Assembly (NCBI GenBank): GCA_963728495.1
Contig: CAVSKI010000003.1
Location: forward strand, 62,001 to 126,000
From: JACVRW01 sp963728495
GTDB taxonomy: Bacteria; Actinomycetota; Thermoleophilia; Solirubrobacterales; Thermoleophilaceae
Reading direction: 5' to 3'
Length of the DNA stretch: 64,000 nucleotides
The position numbers and the translations under genes were made by a program. Positions 1 through 7,517 of the stretch are shown here, in pieces (within the stretch, counting starts at the first letter, position 1; each line of letters begins with the position of its first letter). The notes beneath the pieces were generated by a model, which saw only the letters and a program-made list of their open reading frames with translations, was not told the origin of the DNA and ran no database searches.

Positions 1-455
1 AAGCGCGGCTCACAGTCGAGCGTCACCTGCACCTCCCCGTTGACGCAGCGAATCAGGCGCAACATCACGTGATCGGCGTCGTAGTCGGTGGGCGCGCGCC
101 GGTGAGTGTGGGAGCGATCGTGCTCGTGGTGCCAGGGACCTATGAGGAGCACGTCTCGGACGATGATCCAGCCGCTGCTCGTGCCCCAGCTCGTCTCGAG
201 CACGTTCGTTCCCGGCAGGTAGCGCCGCGCCGCCGGCACGTCCACGTCCGCCGGAGCGAGCCGGAACACGCCGGCGTCGCGATCGAGTATGGCGCCAAAA
301 ACGCTGGGCGAGTCGAACCGCGGCAGGCAGAGCCACTCGACGTTTGAGTTGGGAGCCACCAGCGCGCACGTCTCGCAGTCCGACAGGAAGCCGTACTCGG
401 CGATCGGCGGAAATGGGCTGGTGCCTATCCCCCCGTCGCGGACCCATTCGGTCAC
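1..455 (-). CDS. GH15 family glycoside hydrolase, N-terminal part (cut by window edge)
   Basis: N-terminal about 150 residues of a GH15 glucoamylase/trehalase-like enzyme; the rest lies outside the window. Such enzymes hydrolyse alpha-glucosidic bonds, often trehalose in actinobacteria. Visible marks are PIAEYGFLSDCETCALV, then WLCLPRFDSPSVFGAILD, RRYLPGTNVLET and DVLLIGPWHHEHD, the same order as in the complete GH15 genes at 18416-20437 and 38150-40036; it is clearly closer to the former. The start is GTG at 455, whose GTGA overlaps the stop of the upstream pgl gene, implying translational coupling. The exact substrate cannot be told from this portion. Confidence 0.85.
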   Translation of the reverse strand, partial: MTEWVRDGGIGTSPFPPIAEYGFLSDCETCALVAPNSNVEWLCLPRFDSPSVFGAILDRDAGVFRLAPADVDVPAARRYLPGTNVLETSWGTSSGWIIVRDVLLIGPWHHEHDRSHTHRRAPTDYDADHVMLRLIRCVNGEVQVTLDCEPR

Positions 456-1108
456 AGGCGCCGCGCGGCCTCTTCGTCCAGCAGCACGGTCACCTCCCCT
501 TCCACCAGCGAGGCAGGGGCCATGGGGTCGCGGCGACCGGAGAAGGCGCGCGCCACGGCATCCGCCTTGTCGTGACCGGTCACGAGAAACACGATTCGCC
601 GGGACGCGTTCACCACCGGCAGCGTAAAGGTGATCCGGGACACCAGCGGGGCCATCCCCGGCGTCTCGACGCCCACCACGGCGCGTTCGCGCTCGCCGAG
701 TGCGGCGTCGCCTGGAAACAGCGAGCAGGTGTGCGCATCGGGTCCGATGCCGAGCAGGATCAGGTCGAAGTCCGGCCGCCCGGCCGCCTCGTACTCGCGC
801 TCCTGTTCGCCGGCACCCTCGGTCGGGCCGAGCTCGCCCTTCATGCGGTGCACGATGGCGCCCTCGGCCACGTGCAGCAGGGCCTGGTCGGCCATCCGGA
901 AGTTCGAGTGCTCGTGGTCGGGCGCCACGCAGCGCTCGTCGGTAAACCAGAAATCCACGCCCGCCCAGTCGCTGCGCTCCGTCGCGACCCGCTCATAGGC
1001 ACTCCGGGGGGTCGAGCCGCCGGTGATGCAGAGGTGGCCGGTCGCCTCTTTGAGAAGGGTCACCGCCGCTCCGGCCGGATCGCCGCTTACCCGGAAATCG
1101 GGGTTCAC
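452..1108 (-). CDS. pgl: 6-phosphogluconolactonase
   Basis: 218-residue cytoplasmic enzyme hydrolysing 6-phosphogluconolactone to 6-phosphogluconate, step two of the oxidative pentose-phosphate pathway. Family signatures are CITGGSTPRSAYE near residue 30, WFTDERCVAPDHEHSNFRM in the middle and LLGIGPDAHTCSLFPGD, which holds the conserved His of the SugP/NagB fold. Length is normal. I place the start at GTG 1108, with GGGAGGT upstream; the frame is open further upstream but that part overlaps the divergent SNF2 gene and has no family similarity. Its stop overlaps the next gene in GTGA. It lies apart from the main pathway operon at 24-34 kb, so the pathway is split over two transcription units. 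Confidence 0.93.
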   Translation of the reverse strand: MNPDFRVSGDPAGAAVTLLKEATGHLCITGGSTPRSAYERVATERSDWAGVDFWFTDERCVAPDHEHSNFRMADQALLHVAEGAIVHRMKGELGPTEGAGEQEREYEAAGRPDFDLILLGIGPDAHTCSLFPGDAALGERERAVVGVETPGMAPLVSRITFTLPVVNASRRIVFLVTGHDKADAVARAFSGRRDPMAPASLVEGEVTVLLDEEAARRL

Positions 1109-1156
1109 CGGCGCGATGCTACCTCCCGGCCCGAGCCCGGCTAGTCTCGTAGGTTC

Positions 1157-3382
1157 GTGTCTGAGCCGACGGAGAACCCATCCGAGCCGCTCGCGGGCCG
1201 GGTATGGCTGCTGAGCGACGACCCGCGCGAGCCCGAGATCGTCTTCGAGTTCCCCTTCCACGAGGAACTCAACGAGGCGGTGAAGGCGATTCCGCGCCGT
1301 TGGTTCGACTGGCGGCGCAAGCACTGGCGCGTGCCCGCCCACCCCCGGCTGGCCAAGTCCATCGAGACAGTGCTGGCCCGCTTTCCCGAGCTCACGCCCT
1401 CGCCGGAGGTGCTCGCCTGGCTCAGCGACTCGGATCGCTGGCGGGCGCTCGTGTCTGCCGTGGAGTACGAGGGCGGCGGTGCCTTTGTCATGCGCACGCT
1501 CTCCGGCGATGCGCCGGACGACCTGGAAGGCGCGATCGTGGTGGGCGAGGGCCGGGCCGTGTTCCCCTTCAGCGCGGAGAGCGCGCGCAGCCTGGCTCAG
1601 GCCCAGGGCGCCCAGCTGGACGACCTCGCGAGCTTCTGCGCACGCGAGCTGCGGGCCGGCCGCGCGCCGGCCCCGGCGGAGCTCGGGCTCGAGATCGGCG
1701 ACGACGGCGAGCCGGCCGTGACCATCTTCACCGTCTGGGACCCCGCACCCGCGCACGATTTCAAGCAGCTGCCCGAAGCGCATCCCGTGGGTCGCGACGG
1801 ACGCTTCTATCAGCGCGACGCGTCGTGGGGCGTGGCCGTGCCCGCCGACCCCGCGCTGGCCCCGGACCTCGCCGGCTTCGTGGCCGCCCACCCGAGCGTT
1901 CGCCTCGACGTGTCGGTCCGCGACATGCTCGACGAGCTGACCGCCGAGCACGATCGCGCCTCGGAGACGGTGGCGCTCTCCTACGCCGAGACAGCCGACC
2001 TCGACGGGCTGGTACTCGGTGGTGAGCTACATCCCTTCCAGCGCGCCGGCGTGCGCTACGCGCTCGATCGCCGGCGCACGTTCATCGCCGACGAGCAGGG
2101 CCTGGGCAAGACCGTGCAGGCGCTCGCGGCTCTCGAGGCCGACGTTGCCTTCCCCGCCGTGGTGATCTGCCCGGCGAGCGTGAAGCTCAACTGGGAGCGC
2201 GAGACCCGGAAGTGGCTGCCCGAGCGAAGCGTCGCGGTGCTCGAGGGGCGCGACGATCGCGCTTGGACCGAGCAGGTCGAGAGCGCCGAGATCGTCGTGC
2301 TCAACTACGACATCCTCGAGGCGCACCTGCGCAAGCTGATCGCACGCCAGCCCCGCGCGCTGGTGTTCGACGAATCCCACTACGTCAAGAATCCGCAGGC
2401 CCAGCGCACCAAGGCGGCGCTGGAGCTCGCAGGGGCGCTCCCACCCAACGCGCTGCGGCTGGCCCTCACCGGGACGCCCATCCTCAACCGCCCCGAGGAG
2501 CTGGTGGCGCAACTGCGCGCGCTGGGGCGCCTGCGCGAGTTCGGCAGTGGCGCGCGCCTGGCGCGGCGTTTTCGCTCCGCCGGCAGCGACGACCGCCTGC
2601 ACTGGAACCTGCGCGCCCGCTGCTACGTGCGCCGGACGAAGAAGCAGGTGTTGCCGCAGCTGCCGGCCAAGCGCCACGACACGGTGCCGATCCTCCTCTC
2701 AAACGAGCACGACTACCGGCTGGCCGAGCAGGACGTGGTCGCCTGGCTACAGGGCCTGCCGCTCGACCTGGGCACGATCGACGCCAGGGTGGCCGCCGCG
2801 CTGCGCGCCGAGCAGCTGGTGCGGCTCAACAACCTGCGCCAGCTGGCCGCCAGCGGCAAGCTCCCCACCGCGCTGGCCTGGATCGCGGACTTCGTGGCCT
2901 CCGGCGAGCCACTGGTGGTGTTCGCGGAGCACATAGCGATCCAGAAGGCCGTGCTCGAGCGCTTCCCCGACTCGGCTCACATCCTGGGCGCCGACTCGAG
3001 CCACAACCGCCAGCGCGCCGTGGACGACTTCCAGCGCGAGGACGGCCCTCAGCTCATCGTCTGCTCGCTGAAGGCGGCGTCCCAGGGCATAACGCTCACG
3101 CGCGCCTCGAACGTCGCCTTCCTGGAGCTCGACTGGACGCCCGCGCGCCATGACCAGGCCGAGGACCGCCTGCATCGGATCGGCCAGGACAGCGCCGTGA
3201 CCGCGTGGTATCTGCTGGCGCCGAACACGATCGACGAGACGATGGCCGAGGTGCTGGAGCGAAAGCGCGGCGTGATCAACGCGGTCACCGACGGCCAGGT
3301 CCACGACGGCGAGCGCCTTGTCGACGCCGTGGTGCGCGAGCTGCGCGGGCGGCCGTACCGTCACCTGCGCGTGGTGGCCTGA
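1157..3382 (+). CDS. SNF2-family DNA-dependent ATPase
   Basis: 741-residue superfamily 2 translocase. The N-terminal about 290 residues are a poorly conserved accessory region. The helicase core follows: Walker A DEQGLGKTVQALAAL, Walker B with LVFDESHYVKN (a DESH box), motif III LTGTPILN, then the C-terminal lobe with QGITLTRASNVAFLELDW and the arginine-finger motif AEDRLHRIGQ. Overall it resembles SMARCAL1/HARP-like bacterial members that remodel DNA structures or protein-DNA complexes rather than unwind strands. Start GTG 1157 leaves 48 bp to the divergent pgl gene. The cupin gene begins two bases after its stop, so the two are probably one transcript. No nuclease or methylase partner is nearby, so a housekeeping repair role is as likely as defence. 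Confidence 0.9.
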   Translation: MSEPTENPSEPLAGRVWLLSDDPREPEIVFEFPFHEELNEAVKAIPRRWFDWRRKHWRVPAHPRLAKSIETVLARFPELTPSPEVLAWLSDSDRWRALVSAVEYEGGGAFVMRTLSGDAPDDLEGAIVVGEGRAVFPFSAESARSLAQAQGAQLDDLASFCARELRAGRAPAPAELGLEIGDDGEPAVTIFTVWDPAPAHDFKQLPEAHPVGRDGRFYQRDASWGVAVPADPALAPDLAGFVAAHPSVRLDVSVRDMLDELTAEHDRASETVALSYAETADLDGLVLGGELHPFQRAGVRYALDRRRTFIADEQGLGKTVQALAALEADVAFPAVVICPASVKLNWERETRKWLPERSVAVLEGRDDRAWTEQVESAEIVVLNYDILEAHLRKLIARQPRALVFDESHYVKNPQAQRTKAALELAGALPPNALRLALTGTPILNRPEELVAQLRALGRLREFGSGARLARRFRSAGSDDRLHWNLRARCYVRRTKKQVLPQLPAKRHDTVPILLSNEHDYRLAEQDVVAWLQGLPLDLGTIDARVAAALRAEQLVRLNNLRQLAASGKLPTALAWIADFVASGEPLVVFAEHIAIQKAVLERFPDSAHILGADSSHNRQRAVDDFQREDGPQLIVCSLKAASQGITLTRASNVAFLELDWTPARHDQAEDRLHRIGQDSAVTAWYLLAPNTIDETMAEVLERKRGVINAVTDGQVHDGERLVDAVVRELRGRPYRHLRVVA

Positions 3383-3384
3383 CC

Positions 3385-3744
3385 GTGGACGGCGCCGTCA
3401 ACCTGGCCGAGAAGCTCGCGCTGCTCGACCAGCCCTACAGCCCCGGGATCGTCGGCTACCTCAACGACCACAAGCTCGCCGTTGTCAAGGTCAAGGGTGA
3501 GTTCGTATGGCACGAGCACGACGACACCGACGACTTCTTCCTGGTCCTGCGAGGGCACCTGACGATCCAGCTGCGCGACCGCGACGTCGAGCTGTCCGAG
3601 GGCGAGCTGTTCGTGGTGCCGCGCGGCGTGGAGCATTGCCCGAGGGCCGACGAGGAGGCGCACGTTCTGCTCATCGAACCGAAGGGAACGGCCAACACCG
3701 GCAACGCCGGCGGCGAGCTGACCGCCGAGGAGATCGAGCTCTGA
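3385..3744 (+). CDS. Cupin domain protein
   Basis: 119-residue single-domain cupin. Motif 1 has the metal ligands in VWHEHDDTDDFFLVLRG (His, His, then Glu/Asp positions) and motif 2 is GELFVVPRGVEHCPRADEE with the second His set. This pattern matches small mannose-6-phosphate-isomerase-like cupins of unknown substrate. Start GTG 3385 follows the SNF2 stop by two bases, suggesting co-translation. No signal peptide, so cytosolic. Function beyond metal-binding beta-barrel is not known. Confidence 0.85.
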   Translation: MDGAVNLAEKLALLDQPYSPGIVGYLNDHKLAVVKVKGEFVWHEHDDTDDFFLVLRGHLTIQLRDRDVELSEGELFVVPRGVEHCPRADEEAHVLLIEPKGTANTGNAGGELTAEEIEL

Positions 3745-3750
3745 ACCTCG

Positions 3751-3924
3751 ATGAGGGTGGACCCAAACCCTCGGCTACCGCAGCACGAAAGACGTCACGC
3801 TCGCCGGCACACAGGCGCAGCGCTGGCGAGCCGGCTCGAGGGTGCCAGCGCCGAGGACAAACAGCTCCTCCTCGCCAAGGCGACCGGCAACTTCAAACGA
3901 GGCAATGAGCGAGTAGGCCGGTAG
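3751..3924 (+). CDS. Small basic hypothetical protein (57 aa)
   Basis: A 58-codon frame starting at ATG 3751 and ending TAG 3922-3924, filling the gap between the cupin and the BKACE gene on the same strand. The N-terminal half is rich in Arg/His/Pro and the C-terminal half has a helix-like, codon-biased stretch containing AEDKQLLLAKATGNFKRGNE. I do not recognise the family. The ribosome-binding site is weak (AGGAGA about 16 bases upstream), but it overlaps no other gene and sits in operon-like spacing. A hairpin GAGGGT/ACCCTC (3754-3773) overlaps its first codons, which could instead mean this is a terminator region. Confidence 0.4.
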   Translation: MRVDPNPRLPQHERRHARRHTGAALASRLEGASAEDKQLLLAKATGNFKRGNERVGR

Positions 3925-3937
3925 ACCCGTGGCCGCC

Positions 3938-4652
3938 ATGCTCCAGGCGTGCCTGAACGGCAGTCGCACCGACGCCGAACATCCGGCAATCCCGAGGACT
4001 CCGGACGAGCTGGCCGCCGAAGGCCGCGCGTCGGTGGATGCCGGCGCCCGGGTGCTGCACCTTCATCCCTATGACGATGGGGCCGAGACGCTGGCGGCGG
4101 AGCCGTGCGCCGCGGCGCTCCGGGCCGTTCACGCCGCCTGCCCGGGGATTCCAATCTCCTTGAGCACCTCGGCGGACATCGAGGCCGACCCGCAGAGGCG
4201 GCTCGAGCTCGTGGCCGGCTGGACGGAGCTGCCGGAGCTGGTGACGGCCAACCAGGGCGAGCCGGGGATCCTGGAGCTGTGCGAGCACCTGCTGGCGCGC
4301 GGGGTCGGCATCGAGGCCGGATTGCTCCGGCTCGACGACGCCCGGGCCTTCGTCGACTCTGGAATCCCGGACCGCTGCGTTCGGGTGCTGATTGAGCCGC
4401 TGGACGCCGACCCGGCCACCGCCGTCGCGCACGCGGACGGCGATGGAGCAGCTGGTGATCGATGCGGGGGTCGAGCTGGAGCAGGTCCATCATGGCGACG
4501 ACGTGGCCACCTGGCACGTGATGGAGCGGGCGGTGGCACGCGGGCACGGCATTCGCGTTGGCCTAGAGGACACAACCGTGCTGCCCGACGGCCGCCGGCC
4601 CGCGGGCAACGGCGAGCTGGTCAGCGTCGCGGCGGAGATACTCGGTGCGTGA
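3938..4652 (+). pseudogene. BKACE (DUF849) family beta-keto acid cleavage enzyme, frameshifted
   Basis: BKACE enzymes condense a beta-keto acid with acetyl-CoA using a zinc-bound TIM barrel. The first part reads MLQACLNGSRTDAEHPA, ARVLHLHPYDDG, ISLSTSADIEAD and LVTANQGEPGI, continuing to PLDADPATAVAHAD near 4436. The remainder is in the next frame from about 4444: MEQLVIDAGVELEQVHHGD, then RGHGIRVGLEDTTVLPDGRR, stop TGA 4650-4652. Dropping one base near 4439-4442 restores a full-length protein. This may be a true pseudogene or a sequence error. An in-frame GTG at 3929 is an alternative start. Its last 84 bases plus 14 downstream are the left copy of the direct repeat that bounds the accessory island. 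Confidence 0.8.
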
Positions 4653-4666
4653 GCGCTGCCGTCTTT
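4569..4666 (+). repeat. Left 98-bp direct repeat (BKACE 3' end), island boundary
   Basis: Aligns without gaps to 22395-22492 with 11 mismatches in 98 positions (about 89% identical). The last 24 bases (4643-4666), which run through the BKACE stop codon, are identical in both copies. Differences are spread like gene divergence upstream while the 24-bp end is perfect. This resembles an integrative element that carries its own copy of a target gene's 3' end. No integrase is visible inside. Confidence 0.7.
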
Positions 4667-4667
4667 G

Positions 4668-5145
4668 TCAGCGGCCTATGTCATCCGGCCATACGATGCT
4701 CACGGCCTTGCCGGTCTTCCGCGCGTAGCGGACGACATCACCGGTCCCACCGAGTCCTCTGGCGGGCTTCCCATCCCAGATGGCGATCAGGATCTCGCAG
4801 CTATCTACGATGCTCTTTCCGGCGGCCATGAACGCCTCTTCTGATGGTTCCGGATAGTCAAGTCTGGTGACGGTTTGAGCCGCTTCCAGCAGCGATCGGA
4901 AAGAAGCAAGGTCCTTCTTGGTCGCGAACGTCCGCTCGTAGTTGCGCGACGGCACGATCACGTGGAGATGTCCGCCGTTTCGTAGGAGTTCGGTGGCGAC
5001 TAGCTGGTCCGCACCCGCCGCCAGCGACGTAACCGCGGTGAGCGGGGACTCCGCCCGTCCGAAGAATGTCTCTGATGGCATCGACCGTAAAATCGTGGGC
5101 GCGAGTCGGGATGGTCTGATGGCCGGTGACACCGAGGACGGTCAC
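4668..5145 (-). pseudogene. SLOG-domain nucleotide-binding protein, with one frameshift
   Basis: About 158 residues of SLOG fold, a Rossmann-like domain that binds or makes nucleotide signals. It starts at GTG 5145, overlapping the caspase stop as GTGA: VTVLGVTGHQTIPTRAHDF, then an alpha helix DAIRDIL. The next motif, SPLTAVTSLAAGADQLVA, is one frame over, followed by SCEILIAIWDGKPARGLGG and VVRYARKTGKAVSIVWPDD. Removing one G/C near 5051-5055 joins the halves as ..RTGESPLTAV.., as expected for the family. So it is either a sequence error or recent decay. Coupling to the caspase gene suggests it senses a nucleotide signal and controls the protease; that role is inferred. Confidence 0.72.
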
Positions 5146-6089
5146 AATCTCCCGTCTTGAGCCACGTGCCAGTAGTGCCTGCCAAGGGGCGTGAGCCGGC
5201 ATGCCTTGCTCTCCATGGCCGCGAAGTACATGTGTTCCGCGCCCACGGGTTGAAGCAACTTCGCCGCTCGATATCTCTGAAGCGTCGAGAACGCACGCTC
5301 GTTGTCCGGGTTTCTCGGCTCGGCGTCTGGCTCATAGGACGGGTCCAGCGGGTAAACGTGGTCGGCGACCGGGAACAGGTCGCAGATCTGCCTTAGCTCC
5401 GTCAGGGGGACGGCCGGTGTGCAGCTGCGGAGATCGTGCAGGTGGTCGACGTTCGCCTTGAAGGCAGGGCGCTGGTGCCAAGCCCCGAAGGACTCATCCA
5501 GGTAGGCGTAGAGGCCCGCGATGGTCACCTTTCCGAGAACGTCAGCCGCACCTCCCTCGAGCCCGCCGCCAAGAAAGGTGGAGAAAAGGCCGTGACGCGT
5601 TTCCCTAGCTACCTGGTCGCCGCGACTGGCAGCGAGGATTGACACGCCGTCTCGAAGCGTGGTGGCGGAACTCGCCAGTTGGGGAATACCACCCGCGGCG
5701 CCCGAGAAACAGCAATCGAGTATCAAGACCACTTCACGCACGGAGGATTCAGCCACCTTTGCCAATACCTCCGAGAAAGCGATGCCAGGCGTTGCGCTGG
5801 TGGCGTCCTGAGTCACCAACGTCACGTCTGTTCCGGAGCCCGAACCGTGGCCCGCGAAATAGAGCAGCGCGACATCCGCTCCTCCCCCGAGCAGCGCGTC
5901 GAGGTCGCCAATCAGGGCGTCCCTCGTGACTCCTCCGGTCGTGCTGGTGCGCTTCTGACAGTCGAAGTTCGGGCTGTTGTCGTCGTTCCGGCTCAGCAGT
6001 GGCTCGAGCGCGTTTACGTCGTTGACGCAGCCGTCCAGGCTGTGGAAGCGGTCGTAGTGGTCGATGCCGACCAAGAGCGCGCGGTTCAT
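5142..6089 (-). CDS. Caspase-like (peptidase C14) protease
   Basis: 315-residue protein with an N-terminal caspase-fold domain: start MNRALLVGIDHYDRF, catalytic His in LLYFAGHGSGSG (His81) and catalytic Cys in LILDCCFSGAAGG (Cys127). The C-terminal about 100 residues, ending RLTPLGRHYWHVAQDGRL, look like a small helical/winged domain common downstream of bacterial caspase domains. No signal peptide or membrane segment, so cytosolic. It is translationally coupled to the SLOG gene and divergent from the trypsin-like/TIR-SIR2/nSTAND operon. Bacterial caspase-like proteases act as immune effectors that cleave proteins after activation, in some systems by a TIR-made nucleotide; here that is an inference from the neighbourhood. 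Confidence 0.88.
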   Translation of the reverse strand: MNRALLVGIDHYDRFHSLDGCVNDVNALEPLLSRNDDNSPNFDCQKRTSTTGGVTRDALIGDLDALLGGGADVALLYFAGHGSGSGTDVTLVTQDATSATPGIAFSEVLAKVAESSVREVVLILDCCFSGAAGGIPQLASSATTLRDGVSILAASRGDQVARETRHGLFSTFLGGGLEGGAADVLGKVTIAGLYAYLDESFGAWHQRPAFKANVDHLHDLRSCTPAVPLTELRQICDLFPVADHVYPLDPSYEPDAEPRNPDNERAFSTLQRYRAAKLLQPVGAEHMYFAAMESKACRLTPLGRHYWHVAQDGRL

Positions 6090-6140
6090 TGGTAGCGCCT
6101 AAGGGCCATGAATGAAACCTGCGACGTCCCGTGGCTTATT

Positions 6141-6157
6141 GTGCGCCCTGTGCGCAC
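6141..6157. promoter_or_regulatory. Palindrome in the divergent caspase/trypsin promoter region
   Basis: GTGCGC-CCTGT-GCGCAC, a perfect 6-bp inverted repeat with a 5-bp spacer, lying 52 bp upstream of the caspase start and 134 bp upstream of the trypsin-like gene. Its position in the only divergent promoter region of the island core suggests a shared operator. No regulator gene is obvious beside it. Confidence 0.4.
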
Positions 6158-6291
6158 TTGATCTCCGCACAGCTCACCAACGACGTTGGGAGTTCCGAGG
6201 AAACCAGGGCAAGGACACCGCGTCAAGCAGCCGCAGTAGAGACCGCAGCGAGGAAGACCCGAACCGGAACCAATAACGGGAGCGCGGACGG

Positions 6292-7452
6292 ATGGCCGAG
6301 GAAGACTTCACGCCGCGATTGGCGGCTCATGCAACTCATCTCCTCCCAGACCTCGAGACCGTCGCGGAGCAACTCGAAAGGAACCCATTAGCCGTGATGC
6401 GGCGGGCGTTTCCCGACACCGGGCCGGGGTCGGGGTCGCGCGCGATTGTCGGGCCACGGGCAGGGCTCGAGGCAAAGGCACTCGGTCACGTTGACGCGGC
6501 AGTAACGGAAGAACGTCAGCGCCTGCTGGAACTCGGTGCCAGTGCGCTCGAGACGCTTCGTACCGAGGGGCCGGCTGCGGCTCTCAGCGCCGAGGCGCAG
6601 CTGGGCGTTGAAGCAATCGTCTCGGTCGCTCGACCGGCGCTGATGATGCAGGACGGCGCCTTCGGCACCCCGCCCCCGCCATGGGACGACATCCTTGACC
6701 CGTACCGGGAGAGCATCAAGAGCATCTCCGGAAGCGTCGGCCGGATAGACGTGCCCGCCTTAACTCAGCTGCCCTACGCGGGAACGGGCTTCTTGGTGGC
6801 CGAGGACGTGGTCATGACCAACTGCCATGTGGCCATGGTGTTCTCCCAGTCAGAATCCGACGGCGGCTGGTCCTTCCTACCGGGTCTCGAGGTGATCCTC
6901 GACTGCGTCGAGGATCCGGATGGACAGCGGGAGAGCGGCGGCCCTGCCAAAAGCATGCGCATCGACGACGTTATCGGGATCCACCCGGCGCTCGACCTGG
7001 CTCTGCTGCGGGTCACGCCGCCGGATTCGGTCGACGGCACGGCCAAACCCCTCAGCCTCATGTCTCAGGATCCAGGTTCGCTCTCGGGGCGCAACCTCTA
7101 CGCACTTGGGTACCCGGCACCTGATCACCGCAGCGATAGAGCGGTTCAGCGCTCGATCTTCGGCGACCAGTACTACGTCAAGTGCCTCCAACCTGGAGCA
7201 GCGATGTCGCCTCCACCCGACGCGATCATCCGGATGGAACCCTGCTCAACCGGTGCCGAGCTTGCTGACGTCGTGTTTCACGACGCTTCCACGCTTGGCG
7301 GGAACTCTGGCTCCTGCGTCGTCGACCTCGAGAGCAATCAGGTAATGGGCCTGCACTTCGCCGGCATGTACATGCAGTACAACGAGGCGGTGGCGCTCTG
7401 GCGCCTCACTGACGATCCGCTGCTGGTGGGCGCCGGAGTCAACTTCGCCTAG
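6292..7452 (+). CDS. Trypsin-like serine protease with helical N-terminal region
   Basis: 386 residues. About 150 N-terminal residues are helical and charged, with no signal peptide. A chymotrypsin-fold domain follows, with an intact triad: His179 in VVMTNCHVA, Asp235 in HPALDLALLRV and Ser339 in STLGGNSGSCVVD. Absence of an export signal means it acts in the cytosol, unlike most trypsins. ATG 6292 has GGGAG upstream. It is the first gene of the plus-strand operon with TIR-SIR2 and nSTAND. In bacterial conflict systems cytosolic trypsin domains serve as effectors or as switches activated by cleavage. The N-terminal region may be an adaptor, but I cannot assign it. Confidence 0.85.
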   Translation: MAEEDFTPRLAAHATHLLPDLETVAEQLERNPLAVMRRAFPDTGPGSGSRAIVGPRAGLEAKALGHVDAAVTEERQRLLELGASALETLRTEGPAAALSAEAQLGVEAIVSVARPALMMQDGAFGTPPPPWDDILDPYRESIKSISGSVGRIDVPALTQLPYAGTGFLVAEDVVMTNCHVAMVFSQSESDGGWSFLPGLEVILDCVEDPDGQRESGGPAKSMRIDDVIGIHPALDLALLRVTPPDSVDGTAKPLSLMSQDPGSLSGRNLYALGYPAPDHRSDRAVQRSIFGDQYYVKCLQPGAAMSPPPDAIIRMEPCSTGAELADVVFHDASTLGGNSGSCVVDLESNQVMGLHFAGMYMQYNEAVALWRLTDDPLLVGAGVNFA

Positions 7453-7517
7453 GTCGGCGGGCGATTGCTCGCGCACCTTGCAAGGCTTGGGCGCGAGGTT
7501 CAGAGTACGCATCACCC

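Noticed and set aside
10..447. Minus-strand 145-codon frame rich in Arg beginning MGPRRGDRH
   Set aside because: It is the out-of-phase shadow of the GH15 gene; the adjacent frame carries the conserved glycosidase motifs.
1157..3382. SNF2 protein as part of a DISARM/Dnd-like phage defence system
   Set aside because: No methylase, PLD, DUF1998 or Dnd genes are adjacent; its partners are a cupin and pgl.
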